Positions 27,094 to 35,900 of a stretch of DNA of 64,000 nt are shown piece after piece. Where the stretch lies: NCBI RefSeq assembly GCF_900996245.1, contig NZ_CAAJGK010000118.1, positions 124,001 through 188,000 on the forward strand. The letters run 5' to 3'. The DNA comes from Paraburkholderia sp. BCC1886. GTDB taxonomy: Bacteria; Pseudomonadota; Gammaproteobacteria; Burkholderiales; Burkholderiaceae. The position numbers and the translations under genes are program-made. Numbering within the stretch: the first letter of the stretch is position 1; each line of letters begins with the position of its first letter. Under the pieces are notes generated by a model. The model had not been told where the DNA came from. It ran no database searches and worked only from the letters and a program-made list of their open reading frames with translations.

Positions 27094-27299
27094 GTGGCAC
27101 ACCCGTCTCGCATTCGAGACGGCTTGCAAACGGCGGACGCCGACTGCACCGATAGACTTTCCTACAAAGCATCGCACTAACGTGCAAGACACACGGGCCG
27201 GCCCTCTGTACCTTCAGCGTACAGACCCGGCGCGCGCGCACCTCGGCCATTCCCGCCGGCCTCCCAGTTCTTCGCACCCTTCCCTACCCAGCCAACGTC

Positions 27300-29126
27300 A
27301 TGATGGAAATAGGCAGCTGTCGGCTCGATCTGGAAATGTGCACTTTGCTGAGGGACGGCGAAGTCGTGCCTCTCGGATCGCGCGCCTTCGACATCCTGAC
27401 GGTCGTCGCTCTGGCGGGTGGACGCCTCGTGACCAAATACGAGTTGATGAATGCCGTGTGGCCAAACACGATCGTCGAAGAAAACAGTATTCAGGTGCAT
27501 CTTTCGGCGCTGCGCAAAGCGCTCGGTGCAGACAGGGATCTGATTCTCACCGTGCCCGGCCGCGGCTATCAACTTCTCCAGCGAAAAGCAGCCGACCCGC
27601 TCGACGCTAGCCGCCTGCAGCGCGCCGGCGAGCAACGCCTTCTTCCACCCAGGTCCGGCCTGCTGGGACGCGGTGCCGAGGTCGACCTGGTCCGCTCGCT
27701 GCTGCGTCAGGCACATGTGGTAACGCTCGTCGGCGCCGGAGGCATCGGCAAGACCCGCCTTGCTATCGAAGCAGCGCACGCAATCTCAGCAGAGTTCGTC
27801 GAAGCGTTCTGCTTCATCGAACTGGCAGCGCTGACGACAGAGGAGGCCGTATTGGGCGCCATGGCAGAAAGCTGCGGCATCGCCCTGACAGGCAAGCAGA
27901 TCGACATCGCACGGATCGCGGCAGCACTTGCCGGAAAGCCACGGCTTCTGCTGCTCGATAACGCGGAGCACGTGGTCGGCGTCGTTGCGCATATCGTGGA
28001 TGCCCTCGTGGCGAGCAACGCCGACCTCCGCGTGCTCGTGACCAGCCGGGAACCGCTGCGCATTATGGCCGAGACCGTGTTTCGGGTCGACCCGCTCGAT
28101 GTGCCGCCGCTGGATTCGAGCGACTCGGACATTCTTCGCTGCTCGTCAGTGAAGCTGTTTCTGCTGCGCGCGAGCTCATTGCAGGAAACTGTCGCCACCG
28201 ACACCGAGGAGATCGGTTTGATCGCCGAAATCTGCCGCCGGCTGGACGGCATTCCGCTTGCGATCGAACTGGCTGCTGCGCGCGTTGTCGCGCTAGGCGT
28301 GGAGGGCGTGTGCCGCAGGCTGGACGACCGTATGGCGATACTCGCAGGCGGCTATCGGACCGCCCTGCCGCGTCATCAAACCTTGCGCGCCACCTTCGAC
28401 TGGAGCTTCGCACTTCTCGATCCCGTCACGCAGGCCGCATTCCGGCGGCTCGCACTGTTCAACGGGAGGTTCTCGTTCGAGTCGATGTGCGCAGCGGTCT
28501 GCGATGAACAACACACAACCGCGAATGCGATCGGTGCCATTACCGATCTCGTGGCGAAATCGCTGGTGAACGTCGAACTGGAAGGGGCGTCGGCGAAATA
28601 CCGGCTGTCGGAATCGACGCGGGCCTATGCGATGGAGAAACTCATCGCCGAGGGCGAGTTGCGTGAGATCGCCGCACGCAATGCACGCTATCTATCACGC
28701 TGCCTGCAGGCGCGACTGCGTGACGGGAAGGCATGCCTGACTCACGAGTCAGGCAGTTCGTCCGAGCCACAACAGTTGCTCGATGACGCGCGCTTCGCAT
28801 TCGACTGGGCGTTTTCCGCAGAGGGCGACCCGCGCGTCGGGGTTGAACTGGCCTCGCACATGGCCGGCGCGCTGCTCGATGCAGGTCTGCAAGACGAGTG
28901 CCGAGCGCGCGCCGCCCAAGCCGTGGCCGCACTGGAGAAGCTTCCCGCCGGAACCGCCGACGCCGTCTGCGAAACGCGGCTGCGGGCAGCACTGATGAAT
29001 GCGACCCGAGAGCCGGATGCACAACGGCCGGCAAAACCCACCCACAAGCGGGCGATGAAACCATGCGGATCGAACACGCCGACGGCCGCCGCAGCAGCTC
29101 CGTCGGCCTGCTTCTTTACGACTTGA
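27300..29126 (+). CDS. Winged-helix / NB-ARC-like ATPase regulator, C-terminally shortened paralogue
   Basis: 608-aa paralogue of the 1005-aa regulator at 15322-18339. Residues 1-95 are an OmpR-type winged helix (LGSRAFDILTVVALAGG, VEENSIQVHLSALRKALG, PGRGYQLL). The ATPase has Walker A GAGGIGKT at 144-151, LLLDNAEHV, VLVTSREPLRIM and GIPLAIELAAARV. Similarity runs to about residue 570 (RLRAALMNAT). The protein then ends in a low-complexity tail (PAKPTHKRAMKPCG, TPTAAAAAPSACFFTT) where the paralogue continues with some 400 residues of TPR-like helices. The 3' end overlaps the convergent hydrolase gene by 11 bases. Loss of the sensor half by deletion is likely. The domain call is firm; activity is uncertain. 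Confidence 0.8.
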   Translation: MMEIGSCRLDLEMCTLLRDGEVVPLGSRAFDILTVVALAGGRLVTKYELMNAVWPNTIVEENSIQVHLSALRKALGADRDLILTVPGRGYQLLQRKAADPLDASRLQRAGEQRLLPPRSGLLGRGAEVDLVRSLLRQAHVVTLVGAGGIGKTRLAIEAAHAISAEFVEAFCFIELAALTTEEAVLGAMAESCGIALTGKQIDIARIAAALAGKPRLLLLDNAEHVVGVVAHIVDALVASNADLRVLVTSREPLRIMAETVFRVDPLDVPPLDSSDSDILRCSSVKLFLLRASSLQETVATDTEEIGLIAEICRRLDGIPLAIELAAARVVALGVEGVCRRLDDRMAILAGGYRTALPRHQTLRATFDWSFALLDPVTQAAFRRLALFNGRFSFESMCAAVCDEQHTTANAIGAITDLVAKSLVNVELEGASAKYRLSESTRAYAMEKLIAEGELREIAARNARYLSRCLQARLRDGKACLTHESGSSSEPQQLLDDARFAFDWAFSAEGDPRVGVELASHMAGALLDAGLQDECRARAAQAVAALEKLPAGTADAVCETRLRAALMNATREPDAQRPAKPTHKRAMKPCGSNTPTAAAAAPSACFFTT

Positions 29127-29937
29127 TGAATTCCAGCAAGTCTGCGTTCACGCGGTCCGCGTGCGTCGTGCACATACCGTGTGGCGCCCCTTCGTAGATC
29201 TTCAGCTTCGCGTTCGGCATGATCTTCGACGACAGTTTGCCCGAATCGTCGAGCGGCACGATTTGATCGGCATCGCCCTGGAGTACGAGTGCCGGCACCG
29301 TCACTTTTTTCAGATCTTCGTTGAAGTCGGTTTCCGAGAATGCCTTGACGCAGTCGTACAGGCCCTTGATCGAGCCAAGCATACCGATCTGCCAGAACGA
29401 GTCGATCGTGCCTTGCGATACCGTGGCATCCGGACGATTGAATCCGTAGAACGGCACGGCCAGATCCTTGAAGAATTGCGAGCGGTTATTGTGTACACCG
29501 TCTCGAATGCCGTCGAACACCGACATCGGCAGGCCGCCCGGATTGGCTTCCGTCTTCAGCATGATCGGCGGCACGGCCGAGACCAGCACGGCCTTCGCCA
29601 CCCGCTTCGTTCCGTGACGCCCAATATAGCGAACGACCTCACCCCCGCCGGTGGAGTGACCGACCATCACGATGTTGTTCAGATCGAGTGCTTCGATCAG
29701 TTCGGCGAGATCGTCAGCATAGGTGTCCATCTCGTTGCCGTTCCACGGCTGCGACGAACGTCCATGACCCCGCCGATCATGCGCGATCACACGGTAGCCG
29801 CGTTCCGCGAGAAACAGCATCTGCGCATCCCATGCGTCCGCATCAAGCGGCCAGCCATGGGAGAACGTAACCGGTTGGCCCGTGCCCCAATCCTTGTAAT
29901 AGATTTGCGTGCCGTCTTTCGTGGTGATATATGCCAT
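29116..29937 (-). CDS. Alpha/beta hydrolase (chloroperoxidase/arylesterase-like)
   Basis: A 273-aa cytosolic serine hydrolase of the cofactor-free haloperoxidase/arylesterase group. Catalytic residues are visible: nucleophile Ser95 in VGHSTGGGE, acid Asp224 in LQGDADQIVPL and base His253 in EGAPHGM. FSHGWPLDADAWDAQM forms the oxyanion region, and DRRGHGRSSQPW is the usual conserved loop. Members hydrolyse esters and can form peracids with acetate and H2O2. AAGGAG stands before the ATG. The gene is convergent with the shortened regulator gene. Confidence 0.9.
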   Translation of the reverse strand: MAYITTKDGTQIYYKDWGTGQPVTFSHGWPLDADAWDAQMLFLAERGYRVIAHDRRGHGRSSQPWNGNEMDTYADDLAELIEALDLNNIVMVGHSTGGGEVVRYIGRHGTKRVAKAVLVSAVPPIMLKTEANPGGLPMSVFDGIRDGVHNNRSQFFKDLAVPFYGFNRPDATVSQGTIDSFWQIGMLGSIKGLYDCVKAFSETDFNEDLKKVTVPALVLQGDADQIVPLDDSGKLSSKIMPNAKLKIYEGAPHGMCTTHADRVNADLLEFIKS

Positions 29938-30263
29938 CGCGAATGCTCCTTAACGTAATTGGCCGGCGTAGGCCGGCGTGCCCAGCGTCAGAGGAGTATT
30001 CGTCATCGCGACCACAAGCATGTTTCTGATCGCCCGGATTTTTCAAATTCGAACGGTTGAATCGTTGTTCGGCAGCGGGCTGTTCGATCCATGCAGCGCA
30101 ACGAAGTCAATCACGACGCCCACCCCGTATCGTGGGCAGCTCTCGTCCACGCATGATCGCAATCGCAGCGAGCAGCATTTCAGCGGTCAGGCGAAGAAGA
30201 TTTTTGCAGCGTTCCGCCAAGCTTGCGGTGCGGTTCGGAAGCCGCGAAGTGCTCATGTTTCCT
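29938..30263. other. Intergenic region upstream of the arylesterase-like gene
   Basis: 326 bases between the 3' end of the ClC gene and the start of the minus-strand hydrolase gene. It has a tandem GGCCGGCGTA/GGCCGGCGTG repeat (about 29961-29980) close to the hydrolase start and otherwise no ORF or strong hairpin. It presumably contains the hydrolase promoter. Confidence 0.4.
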
Positions 30264-31583
30264 TCATGTGGTGGTTTGTGCAGCCGCTGTTTGCACCGCG
30301 CGGCGGCTCGCCGATACAGGCCAGGCATCACGCACGCACTCCGCAGTGAGTACGGAGCCCGACACAGCGATCAGCATCGGCAACAGAAACTCCTGCGACG
30401 GATGGGTCAATTCGAACAGCAGCGCAAGCGCCGTCAACGGCGCGCGCATCGATGAAGCCAGAAATGCTGTTGCGCCGATCACTGCATATGCGCCCAAGGG
30501 CGTGCCTGGCCACACTGTCGACCATATGCCACCCAGCAGGATCGCGAGCAACGCGCCGTTGCACAAGCCCGGCGTCAGGAGCCCGCCGGCGGCGCCAGCC
30601 CGAAGACTCGTCCATGTAATCAACACTCGCAGACCTAGCAGGGTCGCGGCAAGTCGGAAGCCGATCGAGCCATCGAATCCCACCTGCGCGGGACCTCTGC
30701 CATTGCCGAGCAGAATCGGAAATCGCGTGGCCAGCAAGCCGATAAAACCGAAATTCAGCAGACACAGACCGGCCAGCGCCGCACCACGAGGCGCGTGTGC
30801 GCGAGCGGAACTCGTAGAACGCGTGAACAGAACCGCGGCAACGCCGAACAGCGGCCCGGCGATTGCCGACCAAATCATCAACAAAGGGGTGGCCGCATAG
30901 CGCGGCACATCGTATTGCGGCAGATTGCCGAGACCGAGTCGAGCGATCAGCGCGGCAATCACCGACGTGACAATGGCGGGCACAAGAGCCCGCCATCTGA
31001 AGCTCGCCAGCAACCCTTCGAGCACGTATAGCACCCCGGCCAGCGGGACGTTATACACGGCGGCCAACCCTGCGCCGGCGCCGCACGCCACCAGCACCTT
31101 CGAGTCTTCGAGTGAAAGCCGCGCATATGAGCACAGGCGCGCTGCGATCATTGCCGCCATTTCACGCGGTGCGACTTCACGCCCTAGCGGCGACCCCAGC
31201 GCAACCGTGATGATTTCGAGCAACGCGTGACAGGCGGTGGCGACAACCGGCATGCGCGGGTCGTCGCCATCCACCGCGCGAGCAACGCTGACGAGAGGCT
31301 TGCACCAGCGAGCCACGGCCCACCAGCCGAGACCGGCCACCAGACCGCAGACCGTAAGGACGCCCACCCTGCGCGCCGGGCTCGCCGCCGTTACACCATT
31401 CACAAAGCTCTCGCCGTTGAAAAACGTCAACGGACTGTAGCCGTACGCGATGTGCTGAATGACGTGCAGCAAGGCCGCAAGGCCGAGCCCACTGAGGCCG
31501 CCGAACAGTCCCGTCAACACGACGACGGTCGCCCAACGTAAGGCGTGGCTGACGGCAAGGAGCGATTCGGATCGGGGCGGCAT
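30264..31583 (-). CDS. ClC-type voltage-gated chloride channel/transporter
   Basis: A 439-aa membrane protein of the ClC family (Cl- channel or Cl-/H+ antiporter). It has the selectivity segments GSPLG (130-134), GREVAP (134-139) with the gating Glu136 kept, the AAVYNVPLAGVLYVLE helix, and the C-terminal TPGLCNGALLAILLGG and AFLASSMRAPLTALALLFE. The usual GREGP is GREVAP here. No cytosolic CBS domains are present. Its start is 12 bases after the stop of the HSL-type hydrolase gene on the same strand, so the two are probably one transcription unit. Confidence 0.88.
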   Translation of the reverse strand: MPPRSESLLAVSHALRWATVVVLTGLFGGLSGLGLAALLHVIQHIAYGYSPLTFFNGESFVNGVTAASPARRVGVLTVCGLVAGLGWWAVARWCKPLVSVARAVDGDDPRMPVVATACHALLEIITVALGSPLGREVAPREMAAMIAARLCSYARLSLEDSKVLVACGAGAGLAAVYNVPLAGVLYVLEGLLASFRWRALVPAIVTSVIAALIARLGLGNLPQYDVPRYAATPLLMIWSAIAGPLFGVAAVLFTRSTSSARAHAPRGAALAGLCLLNFGFIGLLATRFPILLGNGRGPAQVGFDGSIGFRLAATLLGLRVLITWTSLRAGAAGGLLTPGLCNGALLAILLGGIWSTVWPGTPLGAYAVIGATAFLASSMRAPLTALALLFELTHPSQEFLLPMLIAVSGSVLTAECVRDAWPVSASRRAVQTAAAQTTT

Positions 31584-31595
31584 GGTGATGTGATG

Positions 31596-32636
31596 CTATT
31601 TCGCGAGCGCCTGGCTCAGCATGCTGCCCGCGAGCGCCGTCGCGCCCAGCGCAGCAGGCGTGTTGCGCAGCGGGTTCAGCATCATGAAATCGTGCATCGT
31701 GCCGAGGAAGCGGACTGCCGTCACGTTGACGCCGGCCTGCGCGAGCTTGTGCGCGTAGGCCTCGCCTTCGTGGCGCAGTACGTCGTTCTCATCGGTGATG
31801 ACAAGCGCGGGCGGCAAGCCTTTCAGCGCATCGAGCGACGCGCGCAGCGGCGAGACATGCGGGTCGTTGACCTGCGCTTCGGTGGCGTTAGGGAGATAGG
31901 CATCCCAGAACCATTTCATCGCGGGCCTGGTGAGCCACGGACCGTTCGGGAACGCTTCATAGGTCGGGTCGTCGAGCGTGTAGTCGGTCACCGGATAGAA
32001 CATCGCCTGGAAGCGGATCGCCGGGCCATGACGTTCCTTCGCCATTTGGGCAACCACGGCCACCATGTTGCCGCCCACGCTGTCGCCGGCTATCGCCAGA
32101 CGGCTTGCATCGACATCGAACTCCTTCGGATGCTCGGCGACGTATTTCGTCGCCGCGTAATCCTGTTCGATCGCCACCGGGAATTGCGCTTCGGGCGAAG
32201 GCTCATACTCGACGAAGACAACCGTGGCGTGTGCGCGATTCGCGAGTTCACGCACCAGCCGATCGTGCGTGGCCGCGTTGCCGAGAATCCAGCCGCCGCC
32301 ATGGAAATACATGATGACCGGCGTCGCGCCCTTCACGTCCGCAGGACGGATCACACGCACCTGCGTCTTGCCGGTCGGACCTACCGGCAACGTGACTTCT
32401 TTTTCTTCGGCAGGAGCGAGTGCGCCGTTCGAGTCAGCCTGAATATCGTCGAGCACCTTGCGCGCGGCTTGCGGCGTCAAGGTGTAGAGCGGCCTGCCGC
32501 CGGCGGCGGTCAGTTTGTCGATAAACGCCTGCGTGGCGGGTTCGAGTTGCGGAATAGTCTCCGCCGACGCAGCGCTCGACATTGAACCCGCGAGCAGCGC
32601 CGAACCGATTGTCATTAACGAAACCAGCTTCTTCAT
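31596..32636 (-). CDS. Secreted alpha/beta hydrolase of the hormone-sensitive lipase family
   Basis: A 346-aa carboxylesterase/lipase. A Sec signal peptide (MKKLVSLMTIGSALLAGSMS plus SAASA, cleavage near residue 25) precedes the alpha/beta hydrolase_3 domain. The HSL oxyanion motif HGGG is at 112-115 and the nucleophile motif GDSVGG has Ser186. The acid is in ITDENDVLRHEGE and the base in GTMHDFM. Substrates would be short-chain esters or lactones outside the cytoplasm. GGAG lies 8 bases before the ATG. The paired-box element at 32780-32827 is upstream and the terminator of the kinase gene lies beyond it, so this unit has its own promoter. Confidence 0.9.
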   Translation of the reverse strand: MKKLVSLMTIGSALLAGSMSSAASAETIPQLEPATQAFIDKLTAAGGRPLYTLTPQAARKVLDDIQADSNGALAPAEEKEVTLPVGPTGKTQVRVIRPADVKGATPVIMYFHGGGWILGNAATHDRLVRELANRAHATVVFVEYEPSPEAQFPVAIEQDYAATKYVAEHPKEFDVDASRLAIAGDSVGGNMVAVVAQMAKERHGPAIRFQAMFYPVTDYTLDDPTYEAFPNGPWLTRPAMKWFWDAYLPNATEAQVNDPHVSPLRASLDALKGLPPALVITDENDVLRHEGEAYAHKLAQAGVNVTAVRFLGTMHDFMMLNPLRNTPAALGATALAGSMLSQALAK

Positions 32637-32779
32637 TTATCTATCTCCGTAGTACCAGCTCGTCGCTGGTCAATTGAAAAACCGTCCCCGCCGCGCGCGC
32701 CATTCAATCGTTGCAAACGACCAGACGGACACCGGCAAACCACGCCTGAACGTTAGCTGAAGGACATCGCTGCAAGTAT

Positions 32780-32827
32780 CCCTACATGCGTTTGTCCAAC
32801 GCTACGCATGGTTTGGATAGCTCATAT
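32780..32827 (-). promoter_or_regulatory. Paired-box element, copy 3 (upstream of hydrolase-ClC unit)
   Basis: On the plus strand CCCTACAT at 32780-32787 and CTCATAT at 32821-32827, exactly 33 bases apart as in copy 1; both copies also carry ATGGTT.GG between the boxes. The near box lies 143 bases before the hydrolase ATG at 32636. It is located between the terminator of the pseudokinase/histidine-kinase gene and the hydrolase gene. Confidence 0.55.
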
Positions 32828-32868
32828 CTACGTGTGAGCCGCAGGCAGAGGCACGTATCGCGGAACTT

Positions 32869-32904
32869 AAAAAAAACCGCGCCCGCTACAGGAGCGGGCG
32901 CGGT
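32869..32904 (-). terminator. Rho-independent terminator of the histidine kinase operon
   Basis: Perfect 11-bp stem ACCGCGCCCGC (32876-32886) / GCGGGCGCGGT (32894-32904), 7-base loop. In the minus direction it is followed by eight T residues (A-run at 32869-32876). It lies 29 bases past the kinase stop at 32933. Confidence 0.9.
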
Positions 32905-32932
32905 CGTCGAGTGACTATACGAAGGTATGCAA

Positions 32933-35900
32933 CTACGTCATTGCCGGCAGCGTGAAGACAAACACCGTTCCACGTGGTTCGCCCGCGGCGGCGGTCAATG
33001 TGCCACCGTGCGCTTCGACGATCGATCGGCAGATAGCGAGCCCCATCCCCATACCGGTTTTTTTCGTCGTAAAGAAAGCATCGAAAATGCGCGAAGCGAT
33101 GTCCGCATGGATCCCGCTGCCGTTGTCCCTCACGGACACGACCACCGAACCCTGATCATCGACACGAGACGAAACATCGAGAAGACGCTGCCGCGCGTCG
33201 AGATGGCCCATCGCATCGGCAGCGTTCATTACCAGGTTGAATATCACCTGCTGCAGTTGCACCCGGTCGGCCATCACCGAACGGTTGGCGCCCAGATCGA
33301 CGCGCACGACCAGGCCACGCTGCTCGATTTCCGCGGCGGCCAGTTCGAAAACCTCGCGCACCACGTTGTCGACATAGGTTGGCACGAAGCTCGGCCTGGT
33401 TTCCTTCGCTAGGGACTGCAACGCGCGGATGATGTCCCCTGCCCGCTTGCCGTCCTTCACGATATCGCGCAAGCCGTTCAACGCTTCGGGAATGTCCGGG
33501 ACCGGCCGATTGAGCCAGCGTACACCCGCATTCGCATTCGACACGATCGACGCCAACGGCTGATTGATTTCGTGCGCGATGGATGCGGCGAGTTCGCCCA
33601 TCGTCATCGCCCGCGACGCCTTCGCCAGTTCGAGCTTGGCGTTCTGCAAGGCCAGCTCGGTCGTATGGCGGTCCGTCACATCGGTCACCACGCCGACAAA
33701 GCTGTTCACACCCGACGGCTCGCCAAGCACTTCCAGATGTTTGAGCGTGCCGTCTGCACAAACGATGCGGAACTTCTGCCGGAACGGCGTGCGATGGCGC
33801 GCGGCACGCTCCACGATATCCTGATAGATCGCGACATCTTCTGGATGAATGCGGTCGAGGATAATCTGGGTGCCGGGGCTACCGGCGTCCATTGGGAGGT
33901 CGAACACGCTGTAAAGCTCTTTTGACCAGTACCGTTCACCCGTCAACGTGTTCCAGATGTAGCTGCCCGAGCGGCTGATTCTCTGTCCGAGCGATAGGGC
34001 CTCCTCACTCATGCGCAAGGCCATTTCGGTTTCCTGGCGTCGCTTGTTTTCTTCCAGCAGTTCGGCGTAAAGGCGCGCCGTTTCGAGAGAAATGGCCGCT
34101 TGCGAGGCCAGCAATTCGAGTACCGACGTGCGGCTTTCCGTGAACACGCCCGCGCTCAGATTGTTCTCCAGATACAGCGCGCCGATCGCATTGCCCTGTT
34201 TGACGAGCGGCAAGCAGCAAACCGAGCGAACCAGGCGTTTCGAAAAGGCCACATCGAATGAAAAGCGCGGATCGCGTTGCGCATCGTCCACCACGACCGG
34301 CTTACGCGTGCGCAGCGCGGTGTAGAACACCGAGGCCGGCAGATCCTCACGCGTGAGCCTGTCGCCGCCCAGCGTCACCTCGACGCCGTCCGTTGCGTCG
34401 TGCCCGCTTGCCTCGATAACCGGAACATTGCCCTTCAACAGAATCAGCATCCCACTCTGCGCGCCAGCATGCACGATGGTCAGCGTGACGAGCGTCCGGA
34501 TGAGTTTGTCGAGCACGATCTCCTCGGACAATGCCTGCGACGACTTCAATGCTGCGCCGAGGTCGAACCGCTGTTGAGCATCGGCGATTTCAATTGAAGG
34601 ACGCGACGCTACCGGCTGCTCGACCGGCAATTGCACGGGGCGGCCGCTACGTTCGAGTTGCTCGACTTTGGCCAGCGCACCCCAGCGCGTGTAACTGTCG
34701 ATGGCGCGACGGCGATGATGACGCGCCGCGCTGGCAAGTCCATTTGCCTCGCAACAAAGCGAGGCCAGCTCGTGAGCCAATGCGTTGCTGTGATTGAAAC
34801 CATTTTCCGATGCCACGCAAGCGGCTTGCTCGTACAACGCCATGGCCGCGAGCGGCGTGCCGCTCAGACGTGCGACTTCGGCTTCAAGCAGCAGGCGTTT
34901 GTCCTCGAAGGTGGCCGGATTGAGTTGCGCCCAGACCCTCAGTTTTGCAAGGTGTGGTGCGATTCGTGCGACGGCCTGCGTCGCCTCGCTTTCGGCGCAA
35001 TGGACCTTCGCAATAGTCAGCGCCGTGTAGAAGTGATAGTCCAGCAGATGAATATGCGCGGGCGTCGCCCACTTCAGCTCGCCAGCCTCGGCAAGGCAAT
35101 ACAACGCGTTCCGGTAATCGCCGTGAAAGTAGCAGGAAACGCCTTTCAGCAGCCAGATCCAGAAACGCAGCGTGGTCATCTGTGTATCGAGCAGATCGGA
35201 ATCGAACGTCATATGCCCGTTGACCACGACCCCAAAGTTGCCCGGTAGCCCGGGGCCACCTGTCAAACTGTGCACGTAGCGTTTCTGCAGTTCGAGTATG
35301 TCCTCCACGTCCTTGAAGCGCACGCGCCTGGCGAACGAAAGCCCGAGATCGATTTCCCTGTCGACCTGCTCCAGCGGCGCACCAATCGTCAGCAGATCGG
35401 AGACGATGTGATTGCACGAGTAGCAGCTCATGGTCAGATCGCCGCTCGGGCGGGCCGATTCGAAAGCGTCACGCGCGCATTCCAGCACGTAAGGCAGCGG
35501 CTGGGTCCAGACAGCGATCGTATCGAGCGCGACCAGCGTGCTGGTCGCCACAGCATTGAAGCCCCGGGTTTCGACTAGCGTGCGCGCCAGCCGCGAGAAT
35601 TGGAAGCCTTCTTCGTAGCGGCCGAAAAATTCGCCCACATACACGCCGAACCACGAAAGACAATGCGCGGAGGCCGCTGTGATGCCGTGATCGATCGTGA
35701 GCTGCACCATGTGGCACAAGTGCAGGAAGCCGAGCCGTTCGTTCACGAACGATGCCGGAGCGTAGACGCTCGCCAGCAGATTCATTTCCGATTCAATCTT
35801 CTCGTCACGCAAGACCGGTAAATCCGCGAGCGAGGCGATCGTGCGCGAGGCGAGCGAATCGTTGAGCCGCCTGTAGGCGGCTTCGACGTCGGCCGCTTGC

